Shown here: positions 17,401-26,429 of the stretch, in pieces
Position numbering within the stretch: position 1 is the first letter of the stretch
Layout of the letters: the number at the start of each line of letters is the position of its first letter
Origin: Bog-756 sp963738545
GTDB taxonomy: Bacteria; Actinomycetota; Acidimicrobiia; Acidimicrobiales; RAAP-2
Direction: 5' to 3'
NCBI GenBank assembly: GCA_963738545.1
Contig: CAVTXA010000008.1
Span: 248,001 to 312,000, forward strand
Length of the DNA: 64,000 bases
Translations under genes and position numbers: made by a program
The notes under the pieces: generated by a model
What the model saw: only the letters and a program-made list of their open reading frames with translations
Told to the model about the DNA's origin: nothing
Databases searched by the model: none

Positions 17401-18714
17401 TCAGGGCACCGGTGGGACGCACGTGGCCGGAAGGTCCTTCGGCGGTGGGGTCAGTCCGAGCCGCCAGGAGAGCCAGGGGAGCGAGGTCTTGAACGCCGCC
17501 GCCCAGAACACGAAGGAGTGGTCGCCGTCGGGGGTGTAGAGGCAGACCTGCATCCCGGTCTTCTCGGCCAGGCCGGCGAGCTGCTTGGCGTTGGCCAGGG
17601 GCTGGGGATCCTGCTGGCCGGCGGTGAAGTAGCCGGCTGACCCGGCGAACCTGGCCCCGCTGAGCAGGGTCACCGGGTTGTGGGCCTCGTAGTTGGCCCT
17701 GGACCCTCCATAGAGCTGGGCGATGGTCTGCTGTTCGTCGTCGTTCTGGTAGGTGGGGGAGGCGTACCCCGAGTAGGAGGCGAACGTGGAGAAGGTCGTC
17801 GGGTTGCGGAGGGCGAGCATGGTGGCACAGGTGCCACCGGCGGACAGGCCCGCCACGGCCAGGGAGTGTTTGCCGATGGCCGCGTTGAACTCCACCTGCA
17901 TGTAGTTGGGGACGTCCTTGACCAGGTAGGTCTCGGCCTTGCCGAAGACCGAGTTGGCGCACTCGCTGTCCGAGGTGTTGTCCCCGTTGTTGTCCGGGAT
18001 CACGATGAGGGGTGCCTCGCCGTGATGCTGGTCCGCGAAGGCCGTGGCCGTGGTGTCCGCGTACCCGGCCCTCGTCCAGTCCGAGGGTTGACCGGGAACC
18101 CCGGCGATGAGCTCGATCACCGGGAGTTGGGGTTCGGGGTTGTGGAACCAGATGGGCGGGAGGTAGACGTAGGCCTGCTGGGCCTGGAACTTCGAGACGG
18201 TGGGCGGGATGGTGACGGCGATGGTCTCACCGTGGGCGGGCAGCTTGCCGGTCTTGCGGACCTCGTCGCGGATCTTCTGCAGGGCCGGCAGGTCGGTGAA
18301 GTTGGCCGCATCCTTGCCCAGGAGGCGGGCCAGGGTCGGGTAGTAGTCGTAGGTCTGGTTGACCACGGTGAAGGCGGCGACGACGCAGAAGACGAGGGCG
18401 AGGACCGGAAAGATGCGGAGGATCCAGTGGGCCTTGGTCCAGCCCAGCACGATGGTCAGCACGGCGAACCACAAGAGCCACACCCACAGGTAGAAGGTCC
18501 GGGGGAAATCGTCGGGGACCAGGTTGAACACGGCGATGGCCAACCCGGTGAGGACGGTGAGGACGAAGCTGGTCGGCACGCCGATCAGCAGCTGACGTTT
18601 CCAGGCCCCGTCGTGCCACCCGACCGAGAGGACCACCGACACGACGGCCACGATGACTACTGTCGTCGGGAACCATCCCGTGATCAGGTCGACATTGACG
18701 GCAAGGGTTCTCAT
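17401..18714 (-). CDS. membrane-anchored esterase (alpha/beta hydrolase, antigen 85/esterase D-like), copy 2
   Basis: A 437-residue paralogue of the protein at 11870-13177. Four hydrophobic helices occupy the first 130 residues (WFPTTVVIVAVVSVVLSVGW; LIGVPTSFVLTVLTGLAIAV; LWVWLLWFAVLTIVLGW; IFPVLALVFCVVAAFTVV). The outward-facing hydrolase domain has the nucleophile elbow AGLSAGGT, an aspartate region around AGYFTAGQQDPQP, and the histidine in TPDGDHSFVFW. ATG at 18714. It is divergent from lysS, 84 bases apart, and the lysS operon also encodes an MprF-like domain. Membrane esterases beside aminoacyl-phosphatidylglycerol synthases are known in related bacteria, so removal of aminoacyl groups from lipids is one possible role (inference). 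The tRNA-Lys lies just downstream. Confidence 0.75.
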   Translation of the reverse strand: MRTLAVNVDLITGWFPTTVVIVAVVSVVLSVGWHDGAWKRQLLIGVPTSFVLTVLTGLAIAVFNLVPDDFPRTFYLWVWLLWFAVLTIVLGWTKAHWILRIFPVLALVFCVVAAFTVVNQTYDYYPTLARLLGKDAANFTDLPALQKIRDEVRKTGKLPAHGETIAVTIPPTVSKFQAQQAYVYLPPIWFHNPEPQLPVIELIAGVPGQPSDWTRAGYADTTATAFADQHHGEAPLIVIPDNNGDNTSDSECANSVFGKAETYLVKDVPNYMQVEFNAAIGKHSLAVAGLSAGGTCATMLALRNPTTFSTFASYSGYASPTYQNDDEQQTIAQLYGGSRANYEAHNPVTLLSGARFAGSAGYFTAGQQDPQPLANAKQLAGLAEKTGMQVCLYTPDGDHSFVFWAAAFKTSLPWLSWRLGLTPPPKDLPATCVPPVP

Positions 18715-18798
18715 GGAATCTGAGTGCCTAAGCTAATCAGCGCAGTACAGCGGTGTAGGGATCCGGCATCGGGCGATCAGGAGGAAGAGGGCGACACC

Positions 18799-20319
18799 GT
18801 GGCAGACGAGTCCGCATCGAACGGCGACGACGCCGGGACTAGCACCTTCGAGGCACTGAGTGCTGACCGACGCAAGAAGCGTGAGGTCCTGGCGGCCGAG
18901 GGGATCGACCCCTATCCGCTCCGCTTCGACCGGACGGCCACCGCCGCCGAGCTGCATCAGCGCCATGACGGCCTGGAGCCCGACGTCCGAACCGGGGATG
19001 TGGTCCGGATGGCCGGTCGGCTGACCAGCATCCGGGGGCACGGCAAGTTGTCGTTCGCCACCCTCCAGGATGTGACGGGTTCGGTCCAACTCCTCATGCA
19101 GGCGTCCACGCTGTCCGACCCGGCCACCCTGGTGCTGGCCAACGCCGATCTGGGCGACTGGATCGGTGCCGAGGGCGAGGCTGTCACCAGTCGCCGGGGC
19201 GAACTGTCGGTCGACGTCCAGAAGCTGTGGCTCCTCTCCAAGGCCCTCCGTCCCCTGCCCGACAAGTGGCACGGCCTGACCGCCACCGACACCCGCTACC
19301 GACAGCGGGAGGTCGATCTGTTGGCCAACGCCGAGAGCCGCGCCGTGTTCGATGTCCGCTTCAAGGCCATCGCCGCCCTACGCAGGCAGTTGGTGTCCGA
19401 GGACTTCGTGGAGGTGGACACGCCGATCCTCCAACCCCAGGCCGGAGGGGCGTTGGCCCGGCCCTTCATGACCCACTCCAACGCCCTCGACATCGACCTC
19501 AGCCTGCGCATCGCCCCCGAGTTGTATCTGAAGCGCATGGTGGTCGGCGGGTATGAGCGGGTCTTCGAGATCGCCCGCAACTTCCGCAACGAGGGAATCG
19601 ACACCCGCCACAGCCCGGAGTTCACCGCCCTCGAGGCCTACCGGGCCTTCGGGGACGTCAACGACGGCATGGACCTGACCGAGCGCCTGATCGTGGAGGC
19701 GGCCCGATCGGCCACGGGCCGTCTCGGCTTCACGGTGGGTGACCGATCCATCGACCTCACACCACCGTGGCCCCGGCGCCAGCTGTTGGACTGGCTCGAA
19801 GAGGTGCTCGGGGTTCGGCTCCACCCTTCCGATCCCGTCGACGATGTGCGGGCCGTGTGCCGCCAGCACGATGTGGACTTCCTGCCCGAATGGGGATCGG
19901 GGAAACTCATCTTCGAGCTGTACGACACCATCCTGCTCCCCTTGGTCGCGGATCCGGTGTTCGTCGTGGGATTCCCCGTCGAGGTGTCACCCCTGGCCCG
20001 CCAGACCCCGGAGGACCCGACGCTGGCGGCCAGGTTCGAGCTGGCCATCGACGCCAAGGAGTTCGCCAACGGGTACAGCGAGCTCAACATCCCCGAAGAG
20101 CAGCAGGAGCGGTTCCAGGGTGAGGCCGAGGCCGTGGCCCGGGGGGACCTCGAGGCCCACCCGGCCGACCTGGCCTTCGTTCGGGCCCTCGAGTACGGGC
20201 TGCCCCCGACCTCGGGGATCGGCATCGGGGTCGACCGGCTGGTCATGCTCATCACGGAGGTCGAGGCCATCCGCGACGTGATCCTCTTCCCCATGATGCG
20301 CCCGGAGGCCAGCAGTTGA
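18799..20319 (+). CDS. lysS: lysyl-tRNA synthetase, class II
   Basis: Charges tRNA-Lys with lysine in the cytosol. The 506-residue product has the class II layout: disordered N-terminus, OB-fold anticodon domain (VVRMAGRLTSIRGHGKLSFA), then the catalytic core with motif 1 (FVEVDTPILQPQAGGALARP), motif 2 (ARNFRNEGIDTRHSPEFTAL) and motif 3 (GIGIGVDRLVMLITE). The GTG at 18799 is chosen because AGGAGG at 18779-18784 and GAGGG at 18787-18791 precede it; the open frame back to 18724 lacks conserved sequence. Its stop overlaps the start of the next gene (TTGA at 20316-20319), a metallophosphoesterase/DUF2156 protein, recalling the LysRS-MprF fusion LysX of mycobacteria, here as two coupled genes. 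Confidence 0.93.
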   Translation: MADESASNGDDAGTSTFEALSADRRKKREVLAAEGIDPYPLRFDRTATAAELHQRHDGLEPDVRTGDVVRMAGRLTSIRGHGKLSFATLQDVTGSVQLLMQASTLSDPATLVLANADLGDWIGAEGEAVTSRRGELSVDVQKLWLLSKALRPLPDKWHGLTATDTRYRQREVDLLANAESRAVFDVRFKAIAALRRQLVSEDFVEVDTPILQPQAGGALARPFMTHSNALDIDLSLRIAPELYLKRMVVGGYERVFEIARNFRNEGIDTRHSPEFTALEAYRAFGDVNDGMDLTERLIVEAARSATGRLGFTVGDRSIDLTPPWPRRQLLDWLEEVLGVRLHPSDPVDDVRAVCRQHDVDFLPEWGSGKLIFELYDTILLPLVADPVFVVGFPVEVSPLARQTPEDPTLAARFELAIDAKEFANGYSELNIPEEQQERFQGEAEAVARGDLEAHPADLAFVRALEYGLPPTSGIGIGVDRLVMLITEVEAIRDVILFPMMRPEASS

Positions 20320-23319
20320 CCGACGTGCGCTCGCCCGAGGTGCTGTCGAACCGAGTCGCGGAAACGGTTACGCCACCGGTGGATCTGGCCGCTGAAGCGC
20401 AACGGGCCATCGAGGCCGACGGGGGGACCGACAGTGGCTTCCTCATCGCCGAGGAGGTCGAGATCGAGCTTCCGGCGGGCAGCCGTACCGTGCTGGTGAG
20501 CGACCTGCACCTTCCGACGGTGCCCACGGACATGTCACGGAGCGTGGCCGATGAACTGGTGACGGTCCTGGCCGGCATGTCGGGGCCGGCGGCGTTCGTC
20601 ATTGCCGGAGACGGGTTCGAGATGCTGGCCGGCCCGCCCGAGGTGGGGCGGATCCTCGATGTCCATCCGCAGTTCACTGAGGCGGTTGCCGCCTTCGCCG
20701 CCCAAGCCGACCACCACGTGGTCGTGCTCTCGGGCAATCACGACGGCCAGCTGGCCTGGGACGGCGCCGCCGTAGCCGCTCTGCGGGACCGGCTCGGCGT
20801 CTCGGAGTTCGCGCTCAACCTGACCCTCGTGGTCGACACCGGGAACGGGCCACAGAGGATACGGGTCGTGCACGGCAACCAGGTCGACCCGTACAACACG
20901 TTCGAGGATCCGTGGTCCCCGGTGGACACCCCCTTCGGACACCACGTGGTTCGCGACCTGCTCCCTGAGCTCGAGTCCCGGCAGTCCTCGGGCTCGCTGC
21001 TCGAGGGGGTGCAGTGGTTGGACGGCGACATGGCCGACTTCATCGGGTCGCGGCTCTTCTACCGCAAGATCGTGGGCAAGCTGTGGCTGGCGGCCGTGCC
21101 GTTCGTGGCCATCCTGCTCCTCCGCCTCCTCACCTTCCTTCCCGGGGTGCACCAACTCCTCCACCACCACGCCCAGCGGTGGCTGCTCGGATTCGGGCTG
21201 CTCGTGGCCTTCATCATCCTCGTGGCCGCGGTAGCGGCCGGGGCCACCCTGTTCCGCGTGAACCGCGCTCTCCGGGAGTCGGCGGTGAGCGCTCGATCCG
21301 ACCCCTCGAGCCACAACGCCCCGGCCCGAGCCCAGGCGGCCCGCCTCGTCGCCCAGGGCTATGCCGGGATGGTCTCGGGACACACCCACGAGCCCGAGCT
21401 GTCGGTCGTGGGCAACGGCTTCTATGCCAACACCGGGAGCGGTACCGCCTCGGTCGTGAGCCGGCGCGCTCGGCTCCGGCTGCCGCACCCGTTCGTCACC
21501 GTGCACCGGTTCTCCTACCTGGAGATGACCGGGGGCACGGTCCTCGGGCTCCGACTGTGGCTCCGCGAGGTCCCGGTGCGCTCTCCGGTGATGCTCGAGC
21601 GGTTGGCTCTGGCCCGCTCCAAGGTGGACATGAGCACCACCACCCAGGTCGGGGCACTCCCCAATGGTCCGACGTGGCCCCTGGACGACTCCGGGCTCAA
21701 GCGATGGGTCATCCGTCGACGGGTCCGCCGGTTCGCCGCCGCCGTGCTCTTGGCCGCGGGCGTGCTCAATGTGGTCTTCGCCGCCCTGTGGCGGATCCGC
21801 GGAACCCGCTCGGTCGACCACTGGTTGCCCTTCGGTGTGCACCCCCTGTCTGTAGCCGAGGCATTGGTCGGGGGACTGGCCCTGTGCGGATTAGCCCGAG
21901 GGGTGCGCCGGGGACTGACCCCGGCGTGGGTGGCCAGCATCGTGCTTCTGGTGGCCACGACCACCGACCGGTTGATCCAGGGACGACCACCGTGGGGATC
22001 CACGCTGGCCCTGCTGTTCTGCCTGTGGCTGCTCCTCGAGCACCAGCACTTCCGGGTCCGGCCCAGCGGAGTCTCCCGGCTCTTCATCTGGGCCGCGGCG
22101 GTGGGGCTGGTGGTCATCGGCGCCACCGCGGGGGTGGGCAACGTCGTGGGCACGGGCCGCCACGACCATTTCGATCTGGTCTTCCTGCTGGTGGTGGTGG
22201 CCGTCCTCCTCGCCCTGCTGCTAATCGCCGTCCCGGGTCGGGAGTCCCGGCGCACCGGGGCCGCCCGGGAGGAGGCCTTTGCCCGGGCCCGGGCCATCAT
22301 CGAAGAGCACGGGGGCGACACGCTCGACTACTTCGCCCTCCGTGACGACAAGTCGTGGTTCTTCTCTGGCGAGTCCCTCGTGGCCTACTCGGTCATCAAT
22401 GGGGTGATGCTGGTGTCACCCGACCCCATCGGACCGCCACAGGACCGTGCCGAGGTGTGGTCCGACGTGATGGAGATGGCCCAGGCCAACAACTGGCAGC
22501 CGTCGGTGCTGGCCGCGTCGCAGTCCTGGCTGGGCGTCTACCGGGCCGCCGGCCTGGTCGACCACTACATCGGCGACGAGGCCATCGTCGACGCCACGCG
22601 CTTCAGCCTCAAGGGGAAGTCCATGAAGTCCCTGCCGCGGCGCCTACAACCGGATGCAGAAAGCCGGATGCCGTGTGGAGTGCTACGCGTCCATGGATGC
22701 GGTCGGGCCCGAGCTCCGAGCCCAACTCCTCGAGCTCATGACCGAGACCCGCCAGGGCGAGGCCGAACGCGGCTACTCCATGACGCTGAGCCGCATCTTC
22801 GATCCACGCGACGAGGGACTGCTGTTGGCGGTGTGCTTCGGCGACGACGATCGGCCGTTGGCGTTCAATCAGTACGTTCCCGCTTCCGAGGTGGACGGCT
22901 ACTCCCTCGACCTGATGCGCCGGACCAACGACCCCGACGCCCCCAACGGCCTCACCGATTTCGTGATCATCGAGACACTCCAGTGGATGGCCGAACGAGG
23001 CCTTCGGGGTCTCGGTCTCAACTTCGCCACCATGCGCGCCGTGGTGGCCGGCGAATCGGGAGGGGGACCGTGGACGTCACTCGAGCGCAGTGTCCTGCAC
23101 CACTTCAGCGAGACCCTCCAGATCGAATCCCTGTGGCACTTCAACCAGAAGTACGACCCGCTATGGAATCCCCGCTACGTGGTCACGGGACCCTTTCTCC
23201 CCCTGGCCCGCAGCAGCCTGGCCATCGCCCGGGCCGAGGCCGTCACGGAGATCCCGGTGGTCGGATCACTCCTGAAGACCCACGAACCCTCCCACCCGGG
23301 CAGGTCCGACCAGGTGTAG
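20316..23319 (+). pseudogene. metallophosphoesterase / multi-helix membrane / DUF2156 (MprF-like) fusion, interrupted by a one-base frameshift
   Basis: Starts with TTG overlapping the lysS stop. Residues 60-360 carry calcineurin-like metallophosphoesterase motifs: SDLHLP, GDGFE, LSGNHDG, VVHGNQVD and SGHTHEPE. A two-helix hairpin is inserted before the last motif. Six further helices follow (residues about 470-630), then a DUF2156/lysylphosphatidylglycerol-synthase catalytic domain (DKSWFFSGESLVAYSVINGV, SLKGKSMKSL). At 22634-22637 (CTGCCG) one extra C shifts the frame. Deleting it restores the expected MKSLRGAYNRMQKAGCRVE and the domain then continues to the stop at 23319. In the read frame, translation runs as nonsense to 23327. 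As the downstream frame shows no decay, either the mutation is recent or it is a sequence error. Predicted role: transfer of lysine from Lys-tRNA to a membrane lipid. Confidence 0.75.
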
Positions 23320-23357
23320 ACGCCTGACGGCGCCTCCCGGGTATCGGGGAGCGACGT

Positions 23358-24536
23358 TCAGGAGCCGGTAACCCGAACCTCTTGGGACCCATGCTCCAGG
23401 GCCTGTTCGGCACCGCGGTGGGCCTCGCTCCACGCCTCGGAGGTGTCGGCCCGGTGGGCCCGGGTCACGATCTCCTCGACGACCTGCACCTTGCGCTTGG
23501 CGGCGGACGCGGCCTGGGCCGCATCATTGGACAGGGCCGTGGCCCGGGGCATGGCTTCGGCGGCCCGCTCAGCCTTCTGCCTGGCGTCAGTGGCGGCCCG
23601 TGATGCCGCAGCGGCGGCGTCGGCCGCCTCCTTGGCCGCCTGGGCCGTCTTCTGGACGGATCGCTGTGCCTCGGCAGCCAGTTCCTCTGCCTCTGCGGCC
23701 TTCCGTTTTGCCTCCTCTGCGGCCTCGGCCAGGCGATCGGCGGTGCGCCGGACGTCGGCGGCGACCTGCATGGTCAGGGCCATCTCCGCTACGACGGCGG
23801 CGGCATGAGCCGCCTCCTCCCAGGCCTCGGGGGTCCCGGAGGCCTGAGCCCTCAGGACCGCCTGCTCGGTGCGCTCGGCCCAACTCGGTGAGGCGGCCTC
23901 CGAGGCCGGAGGCACAACCGGGCTGGTCATCCGAGCCAACGGCGGCGTCGCCGCCGCGGCCGGGGTCGCCACGGCAGTCGGGGGTGCGGCGATCGTTCGG
24001 GCCACGACGGGCTCGTCCTCCGTCGGGTCCGTCGCATCCGTCGCATCCGTCGGTTCGGTCGGTTCGGTCGGTGCGGCAGCCTGTGGCTGAACCGGCGGAG
24101 TTGCCTGGATGGCCGAGGGAAGGAGCTGGGAACCCAGGAGGGGAGCCTTGGGTTGGTCCGGAGCCAGGAGGTCGGCGGCCGACGGTGGCTGGGCCATGGC
24201 CGGCCCCGGGTTGGCGACCGCCGGAGCGGCGCTGGTCGCCTCGGGGGCGGGTGTACGCGCCGGATCGACTCGCATGGTCTGGCCGGTGAGATGGAAGCCG
24301 TCCCAGTACCGCATCAGTCCGGGGTCCTTCGAGTCCGGATACCATCCCGCCGCCGAGGGCTCGGTCATGGTGACGGTGGGGGTGGGCTGGTCGATGGGCG
24401 CCGGCCCCGCCTCGTCCACCCGCTCCTCGGGACGGGGGTCGTTCGAGAAGAACTGGGCGAACTCGTCGGCAGCACTCGGCGTATCGTCGTCGTCCGCCTT
24501 GCGCTTCTGGTGCTTTGCAAATGGTCGAAGTGCCAT
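23358..24536 (-). CDS. DUF2510 protein with proline-rich linker and long alanine-rich coiled coil
   Basis: A 392-residue protein of unknown function. A basic start (MALRPFAKHQKRK) and acidic stretch precede a DUF2510 motif, AAGWYPDSKDPGLMRYWDGF, at about residues 62-81, which often sits at the N-terminus of actinobacterial membrane proteins. A long Pro/Ala/Thr-rich linker with TEPTEPTDATDATDPTE repeats follows. From about residue 250 to the end there is a heptad-like Ala/Glu/Lys helix (AEEAKRKAAEAEELAAEAQR), a probable coiled coil. No transmembrane segment is seen. The ATG at 24536 has AGGTGG directly upstream; an open frame to 24644 is ignored. It is divergent from the EAL gene, with 194 bases between them, and convergent with the lysS operon. 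Confidence 0.7.
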   Translation of the reverse strand: MALRPFAKHQKRKADDDDTPSAADEFAQFFSNDPRPEERVDEAGPAPIDQPTPTVTMTEPSAAGWYPDSKDPGLMRYWDGFHLTGQTMRVDPARTPAPEATSAAPAVANPGPAMAQPPSAADLLAPDQPKAPLLGSQLLPSAIQATPPVQPQAAAPTEPTEPTDATDATDPTEDEPVVARTIAAPPTAVATPAAAATPPLARMTSPVVPPASEAASPSWAERTEQAVLRAQASGTPEAWEEAAHAAAVVAEMALTMQVAADVRRTADRLAEAAEEAKRKAAEAEELAAEAQRSVQKTAQAAKEAADAAAAASRAATDARQKAERAAEAMPRATALSNDAAQAASAAKRKVQVVEEIVTRAHRADTSEAWSEAHRGAEQALEHGSQEVRVTGS

Positions 24537-24730
24537 ACCACCTGTTTCGACACCTCCCCCCGTTTCCTTGAGCGGTCCACCATGCCCTTTGGTTACCTCC
24601 CAATCGGCTGAATCCGAGGCCGGTGGGGCCAGCCGCCCGGCCAAAGGCCGACCGGGCCCCCGAGGTCCCCGTCGGGCAGCGTCGACACCGGGGCCACTTC
24701 CCGTGGTGAAGGCTCAAGTCAGGGCCAATT

Positions 24731-25564
24731 GTGGTCGATGCCACCGAGGTGACAGGACTGATGGGGTCGTCTCCGGGCGTATCGTCGAGTTTCGAGGTCC
24801 CCCAGCTGGGACTGGGCGGCACGCCGACGCTGGCGTTCCAGCCTGCCGTGGATCTGGCCACCGGGCGATTGCTCGGATTCGAGGCGCTCCTCCGCTGCCA
24901 CGATGCCAACGGGGCCAATATCCCGCCCGACGTACTGATCCCCTGGGCCGAGGCCCACGGGCACATGAACGAATTGAACGAGTGGGTGCTGAGTGAGGCC
25001 TGCGCCCAGGCGTCCCGTTGGCCCACGGACCTCCAGCTGGCGGTGAACTGTTCGGTCTTCCAGCTCCGACGGGGGACGGCCGCCGTGGCCGCGGCCTCCG
25101 CCCTCGAGCGGTCGGGCCTCAACCCCGACCGGCTGACCGTGGAGGTGACCGAAGTGTCGGTGGCCGACGACGCCGCCGCCGAGGACCTGCACGTGATGAC
25201 CCGGCTGGGCATTCAGCTCACGGTGGACGACGTCGGGTCGGACTTCTCCGTGCTGGAGAACCTGCGGGAGGCCGTGGTGAACACGGTCAAGATCGACGCC
25301 GGCCTCATCGCCGGGCTCACCAATCCCGACGGGCAGAGCCGAGCCGTGGTGCAGTCCCTCGTGACCCTGAGCAAATCACTGGGGTTCTGCACGGTGGCCG
25401 AGGCGGTCGAGACGGCGGACCAGGTGGCCATCCTCCGGGAGCTCGGCGCCGAGACGGCCCAAGGCTACTTCTTCTCGGCGCCGCTGACGGCCCAGGAGGC
25501 CTGCGACCTGGCCAACATGCAGCCGCACCCCTGTTTCGCCCTGACGCTGCCTCCGCTCCCGTAG
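24731..25564 (+). CDS. stand-alone EAL-domain protein (cyclic-di-GMP phosphodiesterase family)
   Basis: A 277-residue cytosolic protein consisting almost only of an EAL domain, expected to hydrolyse or bind cyclic di-GMP. Glu51 in FEALLR, the Asn in AVNCS, the Glu in VEVTE, DD in TVDDVGSDFS, the lysine in VKIDAG, the second Glu in AEAVET and the Gln in AQGYFF are all present, so the metal and substrate ligands look intact. The canonical DDFGTGYS and AEGVE motifs deviate (DDVGSDFS, AEAVE), which could lower activity. The start is the GTG at 24731; the ATG at 24761, preceded by GAGGTG, is an alternative. No sensor or GGDEF domain is attached and no partner gene is adjacent. Confidence 0.8.
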   Translation: MVDATEVTGLMGSSPGVSSSFEVPQLGLGGTPTLAFQPAVDLATGRLLGFEALLRCHDANGANIPPDVLIPWAEAHGHMNELNEWVLSEACAQASRWPTDLQLAVNCSVFQLRRGTAAVAAASALERSGLNPDRLTVEVTEVSVADDAAAEDLHVMTRLGIQLTVDDVGSDFSVLENLREAVVNTVKIDAGLIAGLTNPDGQSRAVVQSLVTLSKSLGFCTVAEAVETADQVAILRELGAETAQGYFFSAPLTAQEACDLANMQPHPCFALTLPPLP

Positions 25565-25629
25565 ACCTCGGCGGCACCCCCCGTCGGTCCTGACGCCGCA
25601 TGGTCGATGCCCTCCGGTCTCGGGGCGGT

Positions 25630-26073
25630 CTACCGGTTTCCGTGGGTCTCCCGATCGAGTGCATCGAGCGAGGAGCGGAGCACGGCGGCCTCCTCGCGTG
25701 ACAAGGTCCCGGCGAAGTGCACGAGGGCCGCACCGGGATCCTGGCCGTCAGCCAATACCTCGTGCATGAGGAGCGCGGTATGGGCACCCTGGGTCCCGAC
25801 GGGGGCGAACCGGATGGTCCGCCCGTCCATCCTCCGCCGCACGAGTCCCTTGTGCACCAGTCGATCGAGCACCGTGGCCACGGTCGTGTAGGCATGCCCG
25901 GGGAGGACGTCGGCCACCTGGCGGCCCGTCGATTCCCCCGGGCCGTGCTCCCAGAGGATCGTCATCACGCGCCGCTCGAGCTCGCCGACCCTGGCCGCGC
26001 CGCACGTGCAGGAGTCGCACGTACACGGATCACACGAGCACATGGGATTGTCACAGGTCGTGGGCTTCGGCAT
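25630..26073 (-). CDS. BlaI/MecI/CopY-type winged-helix repressor with Cys-rich N-terminus
   Basis: A 147-residue transcription regulator. Residues 30-100 form the penicillinase-repressor winged helix (ELERRVMTILWEHGPGESTG, then YTTVATVLDRLVHKGLVRRR), and the C-terminal part is the dimerisation helix pair (SREEAAVLRSSLDALDRE). Unusually, the first 24 residues hold seven cysteines (Cys7, 12, 14, 17, 19, 22, 24) in C-x-C-x2-C-x-C-x2-C-x-C spacing, like a metallothionein or copper cluster. In CopY a similar cluster senses copper, though at the other end. The ATG at 26073 has GAGGAG upstream at ideal spacing. No BlaR1-type sensor, beta-lactamase or copper pump is adjacent, so targets are unknown. 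It is convergent with the EAL gene. Confidence 0.8.
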   Translation of the reverse strand: MPKPTTCDNPMCSCDPCTCDSCTCGAARVGELERRVMTILWEHGPGESTGRQVADVLPGHAYTTVATVLDRLVHKGLVRRRMDGRTIRFAPVGTQGAHTALLMHEVLADGQDPGAALVHFAGTLSREEAAVLRSSLDALDRETHGNR

Positions 26074-26237
26074 CGGACTCCTCGGATGGCCACTGTACGG
26101 GTCTCCGCCCCCCTGATGCTCCGCCGGTCGGTCTCCAGGGAGTCCGTCGGATGGTCGTGACGAGCCCGCTTCCCTCCCTCCGGGGCATGGCTCCCGGCTG
26201 GACCCGTGGGCCGCAGCCGGGAGCGGATCCCGACCAG

Positions 26238-26322
26238 CGGAGGGAGTGGGATTCGAACCCACGGTGCCTTGCGACACAACGGTTTTCGAGACCGTCCGAT
26301 TCGTCCGCTCTCGCATCCCTCC
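26238..26322 (-). tRNA. tRNA-Ser (anticodon CGA)
   Basis: Class II tRNA of 85 bases with acceptor GGAGGGA/TCCCTCC, an anticodon arm ACGGT-CTCGAAA-ACCGT (anticodon CGA, reads UCG), a long variable arm, and the T arm GTGGG-TTCGAAT-CCCAC. Discriminator G fits serine tRNAs. CCA is not encoded. Confidence 0.93.
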
Positions 26323-26429
26323 GCCCGAGAGGCTACTGCAGCGACCAAGCACCACCCCACCAGGCCGAAGGCGCGTGCGGTCCGGACTCGGAGGCGGGGG
26401 ACTGCCCACGGTCGGGGCCGGGGTCCGCC

